Of a DNA stretch of 64,000 nt, positions 51,950 to 60,783 are shown piece by piece. A program made the position numbers and the translations under genes. Where the stretch lies: positions 1-64,000 of the forward strand of contig JBBSQX010000017.1 in the NCBI GenBank assembly GCA_038243605.1, given 5' to 3'. The stretch comes from Terrimesophilobacter sp038243605. Lineage in GTDB: Bacteria; Actinomycetota; Actinomycetes; Actinomycetales; Microbacteriaceae. The notes under the pieces are model-generated. The model was not told the origin of the DNA. It worked only from the letters and a program-made list of their open reading frames with translations, and ran no database searches. Numbering within the stretch: position 1 is the first letter of the stretch; every line of letters starts with the position of its first letter.

Positions 51950-52195
51950 ATGTCGGTAGTGGTGCGATATTTCGCGGCGGCGGCAGAGGCAGCAGGGTGC
52001 GAAGAAGAGACCATCGAGGCTACCGATGGCATGACCATCGGAGCGCTCAAGGCACAACTCATCGAACGGTACGGCGACCTCATGCGTTGCGTCGTGGAGT
52101 CTGGATCATTTCTTATCGACGGAGTGGTACGCAAGGATGACGCGCATTCGATAGGCGAACGGGTGGATGTCCTGCCACCGTTTGCGGGCGGTTAG
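51950..52195 (+). CDS. moaD: Molybdopterin synthase sulfur carrier MoaD (ThiS-like)
   Basis: 81 residues from the ATG at 51950. Ubiquitin-like fold ending in PPFAGG; the terminal Gly-Gly is thiocarboxylated. It pairs with MoaE (encoded at 60768). It follows moaA by 13 bp and is followed by the PLP enzyme after 2 bp. Confidence 0.92.
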   Translation: MSVVVRYFAAAAEAAGCEEETIEATDGMTIGALKAQLIERYGDLMRCVVESGSFLIDGVVRKDDAHSIGERVDVLPPFAGG

Positions 52196-52197
52196 AC

Positions 52198-53667
52198 GTG
52201 GAGTCGCCAGTCGATAGGGGCACCCCCTATGCTGACGCGGTGACGGCCAACGCGGCGCAGGATCTGCTGCGGCTGAACATACCCGGCCACAGCGGAGACG
52301 ATGGGGCCGCGCCGGAGCTCACCGCATTCTTTGGCCCCGGTGTTTTGCAGAAAGATATCAGCCCATTGTTGACCGGGATCGACATGGGCTCTGAGAGCCC
52401 GTATGACGAGTCGATCGCGCTCGCTGCAGAAGCGTGGGGTGCTCGCCATAGCTGGTTCCTCACCAACGGTGCTTCTCAGGCCAACCGAATGGGCGCGCTC
52501 GCGCTCGGCGCGTTTGGGAGACCTGAACAGCCGGTGCTCGTGCAGCGCAGCGCGCACTCCAGTTTCATTGACGGAATCATCCTCGCCGGTCTCACACCGG
52601 TGTTCGTTCACCCCTTGATTGACGATCGCTACGGCATTGCGCACGGCGTCTCGCCGGCAGAACTTGAGCGCACGCTCGCCGAAACAGAGGAACCTAAAGG
52701 TGTCTATATCGTCACGCCAAGTTACTTCGGCGCTGTGGCGAATGTTGCGGCGATGGCCGACATCGCCCACACCGCCGGGGTGCCGCTCATGGTCGATGAG
52801 GCGTGGGGCGCACATTTTGGTTTTCACCCCGAGCTTCCGCAGAACTCGCTGGCGCTCGGTGCTGACCTAGTCGTTTCCAGCACCCACAAGCTTGGTGGGA
52901 GCCTCACTCAGTCCGCGATGATGCATCTCGGCGATGGCCCTTTCGCGGACGCGCTGGAGCCCCTCGTGCAGCGTGCCTACATGATCACGATGTCGACAAG
53001 TCAAAGTGCGCTTCTCCTGGCATCTCTCGACATCGCCCGCCACTCGCTGGTGACGGGTCGGTCGAAGATGGGGGAGGCGATCGCCGCTGCCGAGCGCATC
53101 AGGGTCGAGATCAGGCGACGCGGAAGATTTCAGATCGTCAGTGACTCGTGGCACTTTGACGAGGTGGTGGCAAGCGATCCGCTGAGGATTTCTGTCGATG
53201 TTCGCGCCGCTGGGCTGAACGGTAACGCCGTGCGCGATGAACTGATCCGTGCTGACGGAATTTATACGGAGATCTCTACCGACGCCTGTATTGTTGCGTT
53301 TCTTGGCCCCGGATTTGCGCCTGATGACAATCGGTTCGTTGACGCGCTCCACCGCTTAGAACCGAACGGTGCCTTGGCGTATGCCGACACTCCCACGCTC
53401 TCACTGCCGCATTTCGGCGAACTCAGCATGAGACCGAGGGATGCTTGGTTCGCCCCTGCGGTGAAGGTATCGGCTTACGAGGCGGTTGGCCGTGTGTCAG
53501 CGGATTCTCTCGCCGCTTACCCGCCTGGTATCCCGAACGTGATGCCGGGCGAGGTCATCTCTGGTGAGGTCGTTGAGTTCTTGCGCACTGTTGCGGCAAG
53601 CCCCGGTGGGTATGTGCGAGGCGCGACTGACCCCGCCGTGGACTACATTCGCGTGGTGGCCGACTGA
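52198..53667 (+). CDS. PLP-dependent Orn/Lys/Arg decarboxylase-family protein
   Basis: 489 residues from a GTG at 52198. The PLP lysine lies in SSTHKLGGSLTQSAM, the pyridine-N Asp in VPLMVDEAWGAHFGFH, and the family's IDMGSESPYDES and TNGASQANRM motifs are present. The fold is the major domain plus the short C-terminal domain of the prokaryotic basic amino acid decarboxylases. It follows moaD by 2 bp, an unusual companion; its substrate is not predicted. Four 15-bp repeats with in-frame TGA begin at its stop. Confidence 0.88.
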   Translation: MESPVDRGTPYADAVTANAAQDLLRLNIPGHSGDDGAAPELTAFFGPGVLQKDISPLLTGIDMGSESPYDESIALAAEAWGARHSWFLTNGASQANRMGALALGAFGRPEQPVLVQRSAHSSFIDGIILAGLTPVFVHPLIDDRYGIAHGVSPAELERTLAETEEPKGVYIVTPSYFGAVANVAAMADIAHTAGVPLMVDEAWGAHFGFHPELPQNSLALGADLVVSSTHKLGGSLTQSAMMHLGDGPFADALEPLVQRAYMITMSTSQSALLLASLDIARHSLVTGRSKMGEAIAAAERIRVEIRRRGRFQIVSDSWHFDEVVASDPLRISVDVRAAGLNGNAVRDELIRADGIYTEISTDACIVAFLGPGFAPDDNRFVDALHRLEPNGALAYADTPTLSLPHFGELSMRPRDAWFAPAVKVSAYEAVGRVSADSLAAYPPGIPNVMPGEVISGEVVEFLRTVAASPGGYVRGATDPAVDYIRVVAD

Positions 53668-53722
53668 GCGTTCGCAGACTGAGTGGTTGCGAACTGAGTG
53701 GTCGCTAACTGAGCGGTCGCTA
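53663..53722 (+). repeat. Four 15-bp repeats that duplicate the stop codon
   Basis: Units of ACTGAGYGKTYGCDV start at 53663, 53678, 53693 and 53708. The first contains the stop of the PLP gene (TGA at 53665-53667), and because the unit is 15 bp, TGA recurs in frame at 53680, 53695 and 53710. Confidence 0.85.
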
Positions 53723-53746
53723 ACTTAAAGACTGCTCGCGAAGCGG

Positions 53747-54922
53747 TTACGAGAAGGCAGCGATCCCCGTCTGTGCGCGCCCGAGGATGAGCGCGTGCAC
53801 GTCGTGAGTGCCCTCGTACGTGTTCACCACCTCGAGGTTCACGAGGTGTCTGGCGATGGAGAACTCGTCGCTGATGCCGTTGCCGCCGAGCATGTCTCGC
53901 GCCTGACGGGCGATGTCGAGTGACTTACCTGCACTGTTGCGCTTCATAATCGAGGTGATCTCGACGGCAGCAGTTCCCTCGTCCTTCATCCGCCCGAGGC
54001 GCAGGCAGCCCTGCAGCGCGAGGGTAATTTCCGTTTGCATATCGGCGAGCTTCTTCTGGATGAGCTGGTTGGCGGCAAGCGGGCGGCCGAACTGTTGCCT
54101 ATCTAGAACGTACTGCCGAGCGGTGTGCCAGCAGTCTTCTGCTGCGCCGAGTGCGCCCCAGCTAATGCCGTAACGTGCGGAGTTCAGGCACGTGAATGGA
54201 CCCTTCAGCCCGCGGATGTCGGGGAACGCGTTTTCTTCCGGGCAGAACACGTCATCCATCACAATTTCGCCCGTGATGGAGGCGCGCAGGCCGACCTTGC
54301 CGTGGATGGCGGGCGCGCTAAGGCCCTCCCATCCTTTCTCCAGCACGAAGCCACGAATCTTGTCTTCGTAGTCTTTAGCCCACACCACGAAGACGTCGGC
54401 AATGGGGCTATTCGTGATCCACATTTTGTTGCCCGTGAGGCGGTAACCACCCTCCACGGCGCGTGCGCGCGTGGTCAGGGCTCCCGCATCGGATCCGTGG
54501 TCTGGTTCGGTGAGGCCAAAGCAGCCGATCAGTTCGCCGCTGGCGAGCTTCGGTAAGTATTTCTGTTTCGTCTCTTCGTTACCGAATTCGAGAATGGGCA
54601 CCATCACGAGGGAGGATTGCACGCTCATCATGGAGCGGTATCCGGAATCAACGCGTTCCACCTCGCGGGCGATGAGCCCGTAGCTCACATAGTTGAGGGC
54701 GCTGCCGCCGTACTCTTCAGGAATCGTGGCGCCGAGGAGCCCGATCTCGCCCATCTCGCGAAAGATCGTTGGGTCGGTGTGTTCGGTGCGGAACGCCTCA
54801 CGCACGCGGGGCGCAAGTTTAGTTTGCGCATACTTTGCGGCCGTGTCACGGATCATCCGCTCGTCGTCGCTGAGCTGCTCATCGAGGTGCAGCGGGTCTT
54901 TCCAATCGAAGCTGATGGCCAT
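53747..54922 (-). CDS. gcdH: Glutaryl-CoA dehydrogenase
   Basis: 391 residues. Acyl-CoA dehydrogenase fold with FGLTEPDHGSDAGALTTRA, KMWITNSPIADVFVVW and the GCDH-typical end YEGTHDVHALILGRAQTGI, where the Glu is the catalytic base. GCDH oxidises and decarboxylates glutaryl-CoA to crotonyl-CoA in lysine/tryptophan breakdown. It stands alone; the convergent PLP gene ends 79 bp away. No electron-transfer flavoprotein gene is near. Confidence 0.92.
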   Translation of the reverse strand: MAISFDWKDPLHLDEQLSDDERMIRDTAAKYAQTKLAPRVREAFRTEHTDPTIFREMGEIGLLGATIPEEYGGSALNYVSYGLIAREVERVDSGYRSMMSVQSSLVMVPILEFGNEETKQKYLPKLASGELIGCFGLTEPDHGSDAGALTTRARAVEGGYRLTGNKMWITNSPIADVFVVWAKDYEDKIRGFVLEKGWEGLSAPAIHGKVGLRASITGEIVMDDVFCPEENAFPDIRGLKGPFTCLNSARYGISWGALGAAEDCWHTARQYVLDRQQFGRPLAANQLIQKKLADMQTEITLALQGCLRLGRMKDEGTAAVEITSIMKRNSAGKSLDIARQARDMLGGNGISDEFSIARHLVNLEVVNTYEGTHDVHALILGRAQTGIAAFS

Positions 54923-55057
54923 GCCTCAAGTCTGCCCTAAACCTCAGTGAGTTGAGGGCTTAGGCAATTCGGGCACGTCGTCTATTTTCGCTGGCGCCAC
55001 GAGATGGTGTGATCTTTATCGTTCGGACCGCGCGTTGCCGCTGATCTGAGTTGCCCT

Positions 55058-55717
55058 TTACTGTGCTGCTCTTCCTTCGAGCTGAAGTTGCAGCCCATCC
55101 AAGATGAGCTGCAGACCGTTCCCAAACTCGTTCTCAAACGAGTAGTCGCCGCTGCCTAGGAGCTCGGTGAGCGCACCGACGAGGTAAGGGTAATCTTCCG
55201 CCGAAGGGGCCACCTCGGCGGCAAAATTGGCTTCGGCTCCTTCTGTGAGTTCGAAGGGCAGCCCGGATTCCGTCAGCGCGAAACCGTACACGAAAGCGTC
55301 GAGTGTCGAGAAAGCGTGTGTCGCGAGCGCGGCCGAAAAGCCTTGGGTCATGAGGCAGCCGATCACACGATCGTGGTGGCGCAGAAGTGCGGGCCCCGGG
55401 GTGGGGCGTGACTCGAGCATGCCAAGCGCCCACGGGTGCTTTCGGAACATGTGGCGGGCAGACTCGGCACGTGACGCCATCGCTTCGCGCCACGGATCAC
55501 TGACCTCCGGGAGGTCAATCTGCGTGAACGCCCACTCCGCGACTGCGTCAAGTAGGTCGTTTTTGTTTGAGACATGGTGGTACAGCGACATCGCCTGAAC
55601 CTTGAGTTCCGCCGCTACGGTTCGCATGCTGACGCCCGAGAGCCCACGTCGATCCGCGACAGCTGCGGCTGCCGTCACGATTCTCTTTCGGCTGAGCGTG
55701 CCACGTGCGGTCATCAT
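55058..55717 (-). CDS. TetR-family regulator (TetR_C_1 type)
   Basis: 219 residues. HTH VSMRTVAAELKVQAMSLYHHVSNKNDLLDAV is the classical TetR(A)-like form, and the C-terminus with HPWALGMLESRPTPGPALLRHHD and DAFVYGFALTE belongs to the TetR C-terminal family. It diverges from the DUF6326 gene across 79 bp containing the inverted repeat at 55727-55748. It likely represses itself and that gene. Confidence 0.87.
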   Translation of the reverse strand: MMTARGTLSRKRIVTAAAAVADRRGLSGVSMRTVAAELKVQAMSLYHHVSNKNDLLDAVAEWAFTQIDLPEVSDPWREAMASRAESARHMFRKHPWALGMLESRPTPGPALLRHHDRVIGCLMTQGFSAALATHAFSTLDAFVYGFALTESGLPFELTEGAEANFAAEVAPSAEDYPYLVGALTELLGSGDYSFENEFGNGLQLILDGLQLQLEGRAAQ

Positions 55718-55726
55718 CCCATTCTT

Positions 55727-55748
55727 GCCTTACTTACAGGTGTAAGGC
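55727..55748. promoter_or_regulatory. Inverted repeat GCCTTAC-N8-GTAAGGC, likely TetR operator
   Basis: Perfect 7-bp arms at 55727-55733 and 55742-55748, ten bases upstream of the tetR start. A nested CTTAC-AGGT-GTAAG symmetry lies at 55733-55746. Position fits control of tetR and the divergent DUF6326 gene. Confidence 0.7.
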
Positions 55749-55796
55749 TATGCTTCGTGATACCCACAAAGTTCGTCACCCGAAAGGTTCCTTGAA

Positions 55797-56210
55797 ATGT
55801 CCAGTGCCACGCAGCCCTTCGCCCCGCTTGACGTACGAATCCGCCTCGCCGCATTGTGGACGACGACGATGCTCATCGTCGCGTTTGTCGACATCTTCGC
55901 TTTCTACCGGCACGACATCACGGACCAGATTGCCACGGGGCGAATCTTTGGTTTCGACATCGATCAATTCTTTATGCTCGGCATCATCGCTTACGTGACC
56001 ATCCCGACTCTGATGATCACCCTTAGTCTTCTGCTGCCGCGGCGTGCAAACCGTGTTGTCAACGTTGTAATCGCCGCCGTTTTTGCCGTGACCATTGTGG
56101 GCGCCGCCATCGGGGAATGGAGTTACTACCTGCTCGCGAGCGCGGTGGAGCTAGGTCTTCTCGCAACGATTGTGACGCTCGCACTGAGATGGACTACGAC
56201 TACGCCATAA
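55797..56210 (+). CDS. DUF6326 family membrane protein
   Basis: 137 residues with four hydrophobic segments. The start (PLDVRIRLAALWTTTM), the central HDITDQIATGRIFG loop and the later LPRRANRVVNVV stretch are typical of DUF6326. These small membrane proteins are often under a TetR regulator, as here. Function unknown. The next gene starts 77 bp downstream. Confidence 0.78.
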   Translation: MSSATQPFAPLDVRIRLAALWTTTMLIVAFVDIFAFYRHDITDQIATGRIFGFDIDQFFMLGIIAYVTIPTLMITLSLLLPRRANRVVNVVIAAVFAVTIVGAAIGEWSYYLLASAVELGLLATIVTLALRWTTTTP

Positions 56211-56286
56211 GTGGCACCCGAGTACCACAGCCCTGCAGGCAAGACCGTCCGCTCGGAGGACGCTCTAGGGGCGTGGAGTTTCTAAC

Positions 56287-57207
56287 ATGGAAACCATGAT
56301 CGAAATACAAGGACTCACCAAGAGGTACGGCGCGAAGACCGCCGTCGACAATATCACCGCCACGATTCGCCCAGGGCTCGTCACCGGGTTCCTCGGGCCG
56401 AACGGAGCAGGAAAATCCACGACGATGCGCGCCGTCATCGGGCTGGACCGCCCGAGCGCAGGAACCGTCACGGTGAACGGAAAACGGTACGCGGGACACC
56501 GCTCTCCGATGCACGAAGTGGGAGCACTTCTGGATGCCAAGGCAATCCACACCGGGCGCACGGCCTACAATCATTTGCTCGCCATGGCAGCCACCCACGG
56601 AATCGGCAAAGCTCGCGTGCATGAAGTGATTGCCATGACCGGCCTTGAGCCCGTCGCGAAGAAACGAGTCGGAGGCTTCTCTCTCGGTATGGGCCAGAGG
56701 CTCGGAATCGCCGCGGCACTCCTCGGCGACCCACAAACACTGATCCTGGATGAGCCGGTCAACGGCCTCGACCCGGAGGGCGTAATTTGGGTGCGCCAAC
56801 TCACCAAATATCTGGCTTCCCAAGGTCGTACAATTTTTCTTTCCTCCCACCTCATGAGTGAGATGGCGCAGACCGCAGATCACCTCATCGTGCTCGGGCG
56901 CGGCCGCATCATCGCGGATGCGCCGGTAAGCGAGATCCTCGCTCTCGCGACCGGCACTGCCGTGCGAGTGCGCACGCCGCAGGCCGCCGAGCTTGCTAGC
57001 CGAATTTCGGGCAGCGATGTGATCGTAACGACCACCGAGCGCGACCTGTTAAGCATCGTGGGCCTGACATCCGCTCAGATCGGCGAGGCGGCAGCGCAGG
57101 CCAGCATCGTGCTGCACGAACTCACCCCGCTGGCGGCCTCCTTGGAGGATGCCTACCTTGAACTCACCCAAGATGATGTCGAATACCACTCGGAGGTTTC
57201 CCGATGA
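56287..57207 (+). CDS. ABC transporter ATP-binding protein (bacitracin/antibiotic-exporter type)
   Basis: 306 residues from the ATG at 56287 (a second in-frame ATG three codons later). Walker A GPNGAGKST, signature FSLGMGQRLGIA and Walker B LILDEPVNGLDPEG are the form seen in BcrA-like exporters, with IFLSSHLMSEMAQTAD as the H-loop. It overlaps the permease by 4 bp. The following histidine kinase/response regulator probably controls or senses through it. Confidence 0.92.
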   Translation: METMIEIQGLTKRYGAKTAVDNITATIRPGLVTGFLGPNGAGKSTTMRAVIGLDRPSAGTVTVNGKRYAGHRSPMHEVGALLDAKAIHTGRTAYNHLLAMAATHGIGKARVHEVIAMTGLEPVAKKRVGGFSLGMGQRLGIAAALLGDPQTLILDEPVNGLDPEGVIWVRQLTKYLASQGRTIFLSSHLMSEMAQTADHLIVLGRGRIIADAPVSEILALATGTAVRVRTPQAAELASRISGSDVIVTTTERDLLSIVGLTSAQIGEAAAQASIVLHELTPLAASLEDAYLELTQDDVEYHSEVSR

Positions 57208-58097
57208 CTAGCACAACCCTTAAAGGCCCTGCCGTTGATGCCCCAGCGGCGTCGACGGATCACCGCAAGATCAACCTGAGCTTTGCGCGCGTCGTGCACT
57301 CCGAATGGATCAAACTCCGCACCCTGCGCTCCACAGTGTGGTCTTTCGCGATCATTGCGGCGCTCACAGTAGGTTTCGGTCTTTTGTTGGCCGCCACATT
57401 CGACAACACAAATGGTCCGGCTCTTGACGTCGCCACACAAAACTCCCTGGCAGTGACGGTGGCAACCCTCGGTGTGAACTTCACACAACTTGTCGCCGCC
57501 GTGCTTGGTGTGTTGATCATCAGCGGCGAGTACACGACGGGCATGATCCGCTCAACGTTCGCTGCCGTGCCCACCAGGTTGCCCGCATTCTTCGCGAAAA
57601 TGCTGGTTCTGGCAGTGTCGACCTTCGTAGTCGGGCTCGTCTCCATCATGGTGACGGCGCTCGTCACCATGCCGATACTGGCGGGCAAAGGCATACATGC
57701 AAACCTTCTCGACGGTGAAGTTATGCTCGCTCTACTCGGAGGGGCCGGTTACCTTACCCTGATCGCCGTGCTGGCCTTCGCGTTCGGTGCGATCCTGCGC
57801 AGCAGCGCTGGAGGTATTGCGAGTGCACTCGGCTTGATCTTGGTGATTCCGCCCGTGCTCTCTATCGTCTCGGCGCTCACGCAAGCCACCTGGATTCACA
57901 ACGTTTCGGTGTTTCTGCCCTCTGAGGCTGGCAGCCGTATGTTCGCGCTCGGTGATACGGGATCCATGGGCGGGCCAGGAGCGGGTGCTGCTGACTTGCT
58001 GACACTCGACGGCTCTCAAGGTTTCCTGGTGCTCTTGACGTGGGTCATCGTGTTGATCGCCTCAGCAGCCGTGCTGGTAAAGCGTCGGGACGCGTAG
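57204..58097 (+). CDS. ABC-2-type transporter permease
   Basis: 297 residues, six predicted helices. The N-terminal RVVHSEWIKLRTLRSTVWSF is the usual entry of this permease group, and VLGVLIISGEYTTGMIRSTFAAVPTR is its second helix and loop. It is translationally coupled to the ATPase (ATGA). The kinase gene begins 10 bp later, so exporter and two-component system are one unit. Confidence 0.9.
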   Translation: MTSTTLKGPAVDAPAASTDHRKINLSFARVVHSEWIKLRTLRSTVWSFAIIAALTVGFGLLLAATFDNTNGPALDVATQNSLAVTVATLGVNFTQLVAAVLGVLIISGEYTTGMIRSTFAAVPTRLPAFFAKMLVLAVSTFVVGLVSIMVTALVTMPILAGKGIHANLLDGEVMLALLGGAGYLTLIAVLAFAFGAILRSSAGGIASALGLILVIPPVLSIVSALTQATWIHNVSVFLPSEAGSRMFALGDTGSMGGPGAGAADLLTLDGSQGFLVLLTWVIVLIASAAVLVKRRDA

Positions 58098-58107
58098 AGT
58101 CCTCATC

Positions 58108-59388
58108 ATGTCGAACTCGCACGTCTCCTTCCGTCGCGCAGCTACTGCGACGGAAGGAGACTTGCGTTTGCCGAAGCCTCCTGGCGCCGTGCGGCGGTTC
58201 TGGACTCGGCATCCGTGGTTCACAGATTCGTTGATCGCGGCGCTTTACGGCCTCACGGCAATCGTCGGAACCATCATGGCAGCAACGGTTGGGCCCGCCG
58301 CCGTCATTAGTTCCACTCACGCGTTATGGGGGTGGATCGCGGCCGCCATCGCCACGGTAATCTCCACCGTGGCAGTGCTGCTGCGTCGTCGCATCCCACT
58401 GATCGCTCTGGCGATGGCAACAGGGAGCGCGGCAGTGGTCACCGCCACACAAGCGGGCTTTCTGGATTTTGGCGTATGCCTCTTGCTGTATGCGGTTGCG
58501 GTGTATCGCTCTAATCGTGCCGCCTGGATCGGTCTGGCAGCATCAGGAGCAGTGTTGTTCGTGGGTTCTCTCGCGCCATTCCCAGTACCACTGGAAGTCA
58601 TCTCCTCTGGCCACGTATCCTTTACCACTCTTGTTTTCTTGGCCTTGGCAACGCTCATCGGGGTCAACGCCGGAAACAGTAAGCGTTACCTTGCGGCACT
58701 CATCGATCGAGCCGCACAACTGGCCAATGAGCGTGACCAGCAGGCGCTGCTCGCCACCGCTGCCGAGCGTGCGCGCATCGCAAGAGAAATGCACGACATC
58801 GTCTCGCACAGCCTCACCGTGATGGTCTCGCTCGCGGATGGCTCCGCAGCACTTGTGGGCTCAGACCCCGCTCGCTCCGAAGACGCCATGAGGCGCTCAG
58901 CCGAGACTGGTCGACACGCACTCACCGATATGAGAAGGATGCTCGGCGTGCTTAACGACGACTCGACACCAACAGAAAGCAACCTCGAGCCGCAGCCAGG
59001 AACCGGTGATATTGCGCCGCTTATCGACACGTTCCGTGCGGCGGGGCTACCTATCCACTCCACCATCACCGGCGAGGCTCCCCTCGATTCAGGGCGCCAA
59101 CTCGCGGTGTACCGCACGGTGCAAGAGTCTCTCACCAATGCGCTTCGGTACGCACCAGATGCCAACAAGGTAGAGGTCGACATCCACTACTCATCGTCGA
59201 CAATCGCTATTACGGTGACGGATGACGGCCTCGGGCTCTCCGCGTCTGGGCAGGGTGCCGGTCGTGGGCTTGTCGGCATCAGCGAAAGGGTGGCCCTCTA
59301 CGGGGGAGCCGTAGTCTCTGGGGCACAGAGGGAGCGCGGCTGGCGCGTGCGCGCCGAGTTCACCGCGGTCGACGGAGGCACGGAATGA
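58108..59388 (+). CDS. Sensor histidine kinase, HisKA_3/NarL-system type
   Basis: 426 residues from the ATG at 58108, or 406 from the TTG at 58168 (see hairpin). Five or six membrane helices (about 43-185) precede the dimerisation box REMHDIVSHSL, with phospho-His at H229, and a HATPase domain with DDGLGL and GRGLVGI. The extracellular sensor part is very short, as in LiaS/CseC-type envelope sensors. It overlaps the regulator gene by 4 bp. With the ABC exporter it forms a typical envelope-stress or peptide-antibiotic unit (inference). Confidence 0.9.
   Translation: MSNSHVSFRRAATATEGDLRLPKPPGAVRRFWTRHPWFTDSLIAALYGLTAIVGTIMAATVGPAAVISSTHALWGWIAAAIATVISTVAVLLRRRIPLIALAMATGSAAVVTATQAGFLDFGVCLLLYAVAVYRSNRAAWIGLAASGAVLFVGSLAPFPVPLEVISSGHVSFTTLVFLALATLIGVNAGNSKRYLAALIDRAAQLANERDQQALLATAAERARIAREMHDIVSHSLTVMVSLADGSAALVGSDPARSEDAMRRSAETGRHALTDMRRMLGVLNDDSTPTESNLEPQPGTGDIAPLIDTFRAAGLPIHSTITGEAPLDSGRQLAVYRTVQESLTNALRYAPDANKVEVDIHYSSSTIAITVTDDGLGLSASGQGAGRGLVGISERVALYGGAVVSGAQRERGWRVRAEFTAVDGGTE
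58123..58161 (+). other. Perfect 15-bp inverted repeat inside the kinase start
   Basis: GTCTCCTTCCGTCGC (58123-58137) and GCGACGGAAGGAGAC (58147-58161), with a 9-base gap. The 3' arm contains AAGGAG, the ribosome site for in-frame TTG starts at 58162 and 58168. The stem would hide it. Confidence 0.85.
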
Positions 59389-60095
59389 GCGCGCACACTG
59401 TGAACGCCGCGACCATTCGCGTTCTGATCGCCGATGACCAAGCCCTCGTGCGAATGGGTTTTCGCATGGTGCTTGATGCCGAGGCAGACCTAGAGGTCGT
59501 CGGTGAGGCCGTCGACGGTGACGACGCCGCTCGCCTCGCCGAGGAGCTCCAGCCAGACGTGGTACTCATGGACGTACGGATGCCAAAGGTTGACGGCATC
59601 GAGGCGACCCGACGTATTGTTGCGGCGAACCCGCAAAGCCGCGTCATCATCCTGACAACATTCGATCTCGACGAGTACGCCTTTGGTGGCTTGCGCGCGG
59701 GTGCGAGCGGGTTTCTTCTCAAGGATGCGCGCCCAGCAGAACTGTTAAATGCCATCCGCGCGGTCGTGAACGGCGACGCCGTTATCTCTGGCCGCATCAC
59801 TCGCAAAATGCTCGAACTCTTTGCCGAACAACTGCCGGTCGATGCATCGAAAGCTGAGGTCTCAGGCGGCACGAAAAGCGACGACGCCGACCCAACTGCG
59901 TCACTGACCCCGCGTGAACGCGAGGTTTTGCTGGCCATCGGTGATGGGCTTACCAACGTTGAGATGGCAGAAACACTGTTTGTGAGCGAGTCGACGGTGA
60001 AGACCCACGTCGGGCGGGTGCTGGCGAAGCTTGGACTTCGCGATCGAGTGCAAGCCGTGATCTTTGTCTACGAGAACAGTCTCACTCCCCGCTGA
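59385..60095 (+). CDS. NarL/LuxR-type response regulator
   Basis: 236 residues. Receiver domain with IADDQALVRMG (acidic pocket at residues 16-18), phospho-acceptor D63 in LMDVRMPKVDG, and K in LLKDA near residue 108. A linker of about 30 residues leads to the LuxR HTH (LTPREREVLLAIGDGLTNVEMAETLFVSESTVKTHV). It starts inside the kinase stop (ATGA). It is the partner of that kinase and likely controls the exporter operon. Confidence 0.94.
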   Translation: MSAHTVNAATIRVLIADDQALVRMGFRMVLDAEADLEVVGEAVDGDDAARLAEELQPDVVLMDVRMPKVDGIEATRRIVAANPQSRVIILTTFDLDEYAFGGLRAGASGFLLKDARPAELLNAIRAVVNGDAVISGRITRKMLELFAEQLPVDASKAEVSGGTKSDDADPTASLTPREREVLLAIGDGLTNVEMAETLFVSESTVKTHVGRVLAKLGLRDRVQAVIFVYENSLTPR

Positions 60096-60105
60096 GGGGC
60101 GGGGA
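60086..60105. terminator. Hairpin at the end of the response regulator gene
   Basis: TCCCCGC (60086-60092) and GCGGGGA (60099-60105) form a 7-bp G+C-rich stem around the stop codon, between two convergent genes. There is no T-run; it may work in both directions or with Rho. Confidence 0.5.
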
Positions 60106-60141
60106 TCAGCCTGGGCGGTTGGATACCGTAGCGGGGTTTGA

Positions 60142-60783
60142 CTATTGCGTTCCCAGCAACTGATTGAGCCAATCGAAGTAGATGATGGAGCCGGCGGCGG
60201 CGAAGATCAACACATTGAGCAGAACGGTAAACCAGAAGTAACTCACGAAGTGTTTCTTCTGGGTTTTGTGCCGAAAAATGTTCTGCGCGATGACCGCGCC
60301 TGGCCATCCGCCAATGAGACCGAGAAGGTGTAGCTGCTCTTCTGGAATTCTCCACGTTCCCGCGATTGCAGCCCTTTTGTCTTGCCAGTAGAGCACGACA
60401 GAAATGATGCTCGCACCGCCGTAAATGGCGAGAACCCACGCAGGCATTCCCCAAAATTTGATCTCAAGAATCATGATGATTGCGAAAGTCGCGACGACAA
60501 AATATCCAATGATGCGATCACCAGTCTGGCTCACCGAAGGTGTACGAATGACCTTCTCTCCGGCCAAGACCACGTGTTCTGCCCGCAGTTGTCCCTTGCG
60601 ATTCACCTGAGCATCGTAGGTCACTTCCATTCCTGGGTGAGGTCGCGCGTCTGCCCGCTGGAATGCGCTCACGTGCAGAAAGAGGTCAGGCCCGCCCCCC
60701 TCCGGCGTGACGAACCCGTACCCGCGGTCACCTCGCCAGTTTGCGACGACGCCGCGTTGGCGCACGACTAGAGCCCCACCCAT
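60142..60783 (-). CDS. Cold-shock domain fused to DUF1294 membrane domain
   Basis: 213 residues. Residues 8-75 are a cold-shock domain (GVVANWRGDRGYGFVTPEGG, DLFLHVSAF), with the RNP-1-like GYGFV and RNP-2-like LFLHVS. Residues 88-213 are DUF1294, with GMPAWVLAIYGGASIISVVLYWQDKRAA and LHLLGLIGGWPGAVIAQNIFRHKTQK. This fusion occurs in other bacteria and should place a nucleic-acid-binding domain on the membrane. The start overlaps moaE by 16 bp; a GTG at 60765 would avoid that. Confidence 0.88.
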   Translation of the reverse strand: MGGALVVRQRGVVANWRGDRGYGFVTPEGGGPDLFLHVSAFQRADARPHPGMEVTYDAQVNRKGQLRAEHVVLAGEKVIRTPSVSQTGDRIIGYFVVATFAIIMILEIKFWGMPAWVLAIYGGASIISVVLYWQDKRAAIAGTWRIPEEQLHLLGLIGGWPGAVIAQNIFRHKTQKKHFVSYFWFTVLLNVLIFAAAGSIIYFDWLNQLLGTQ

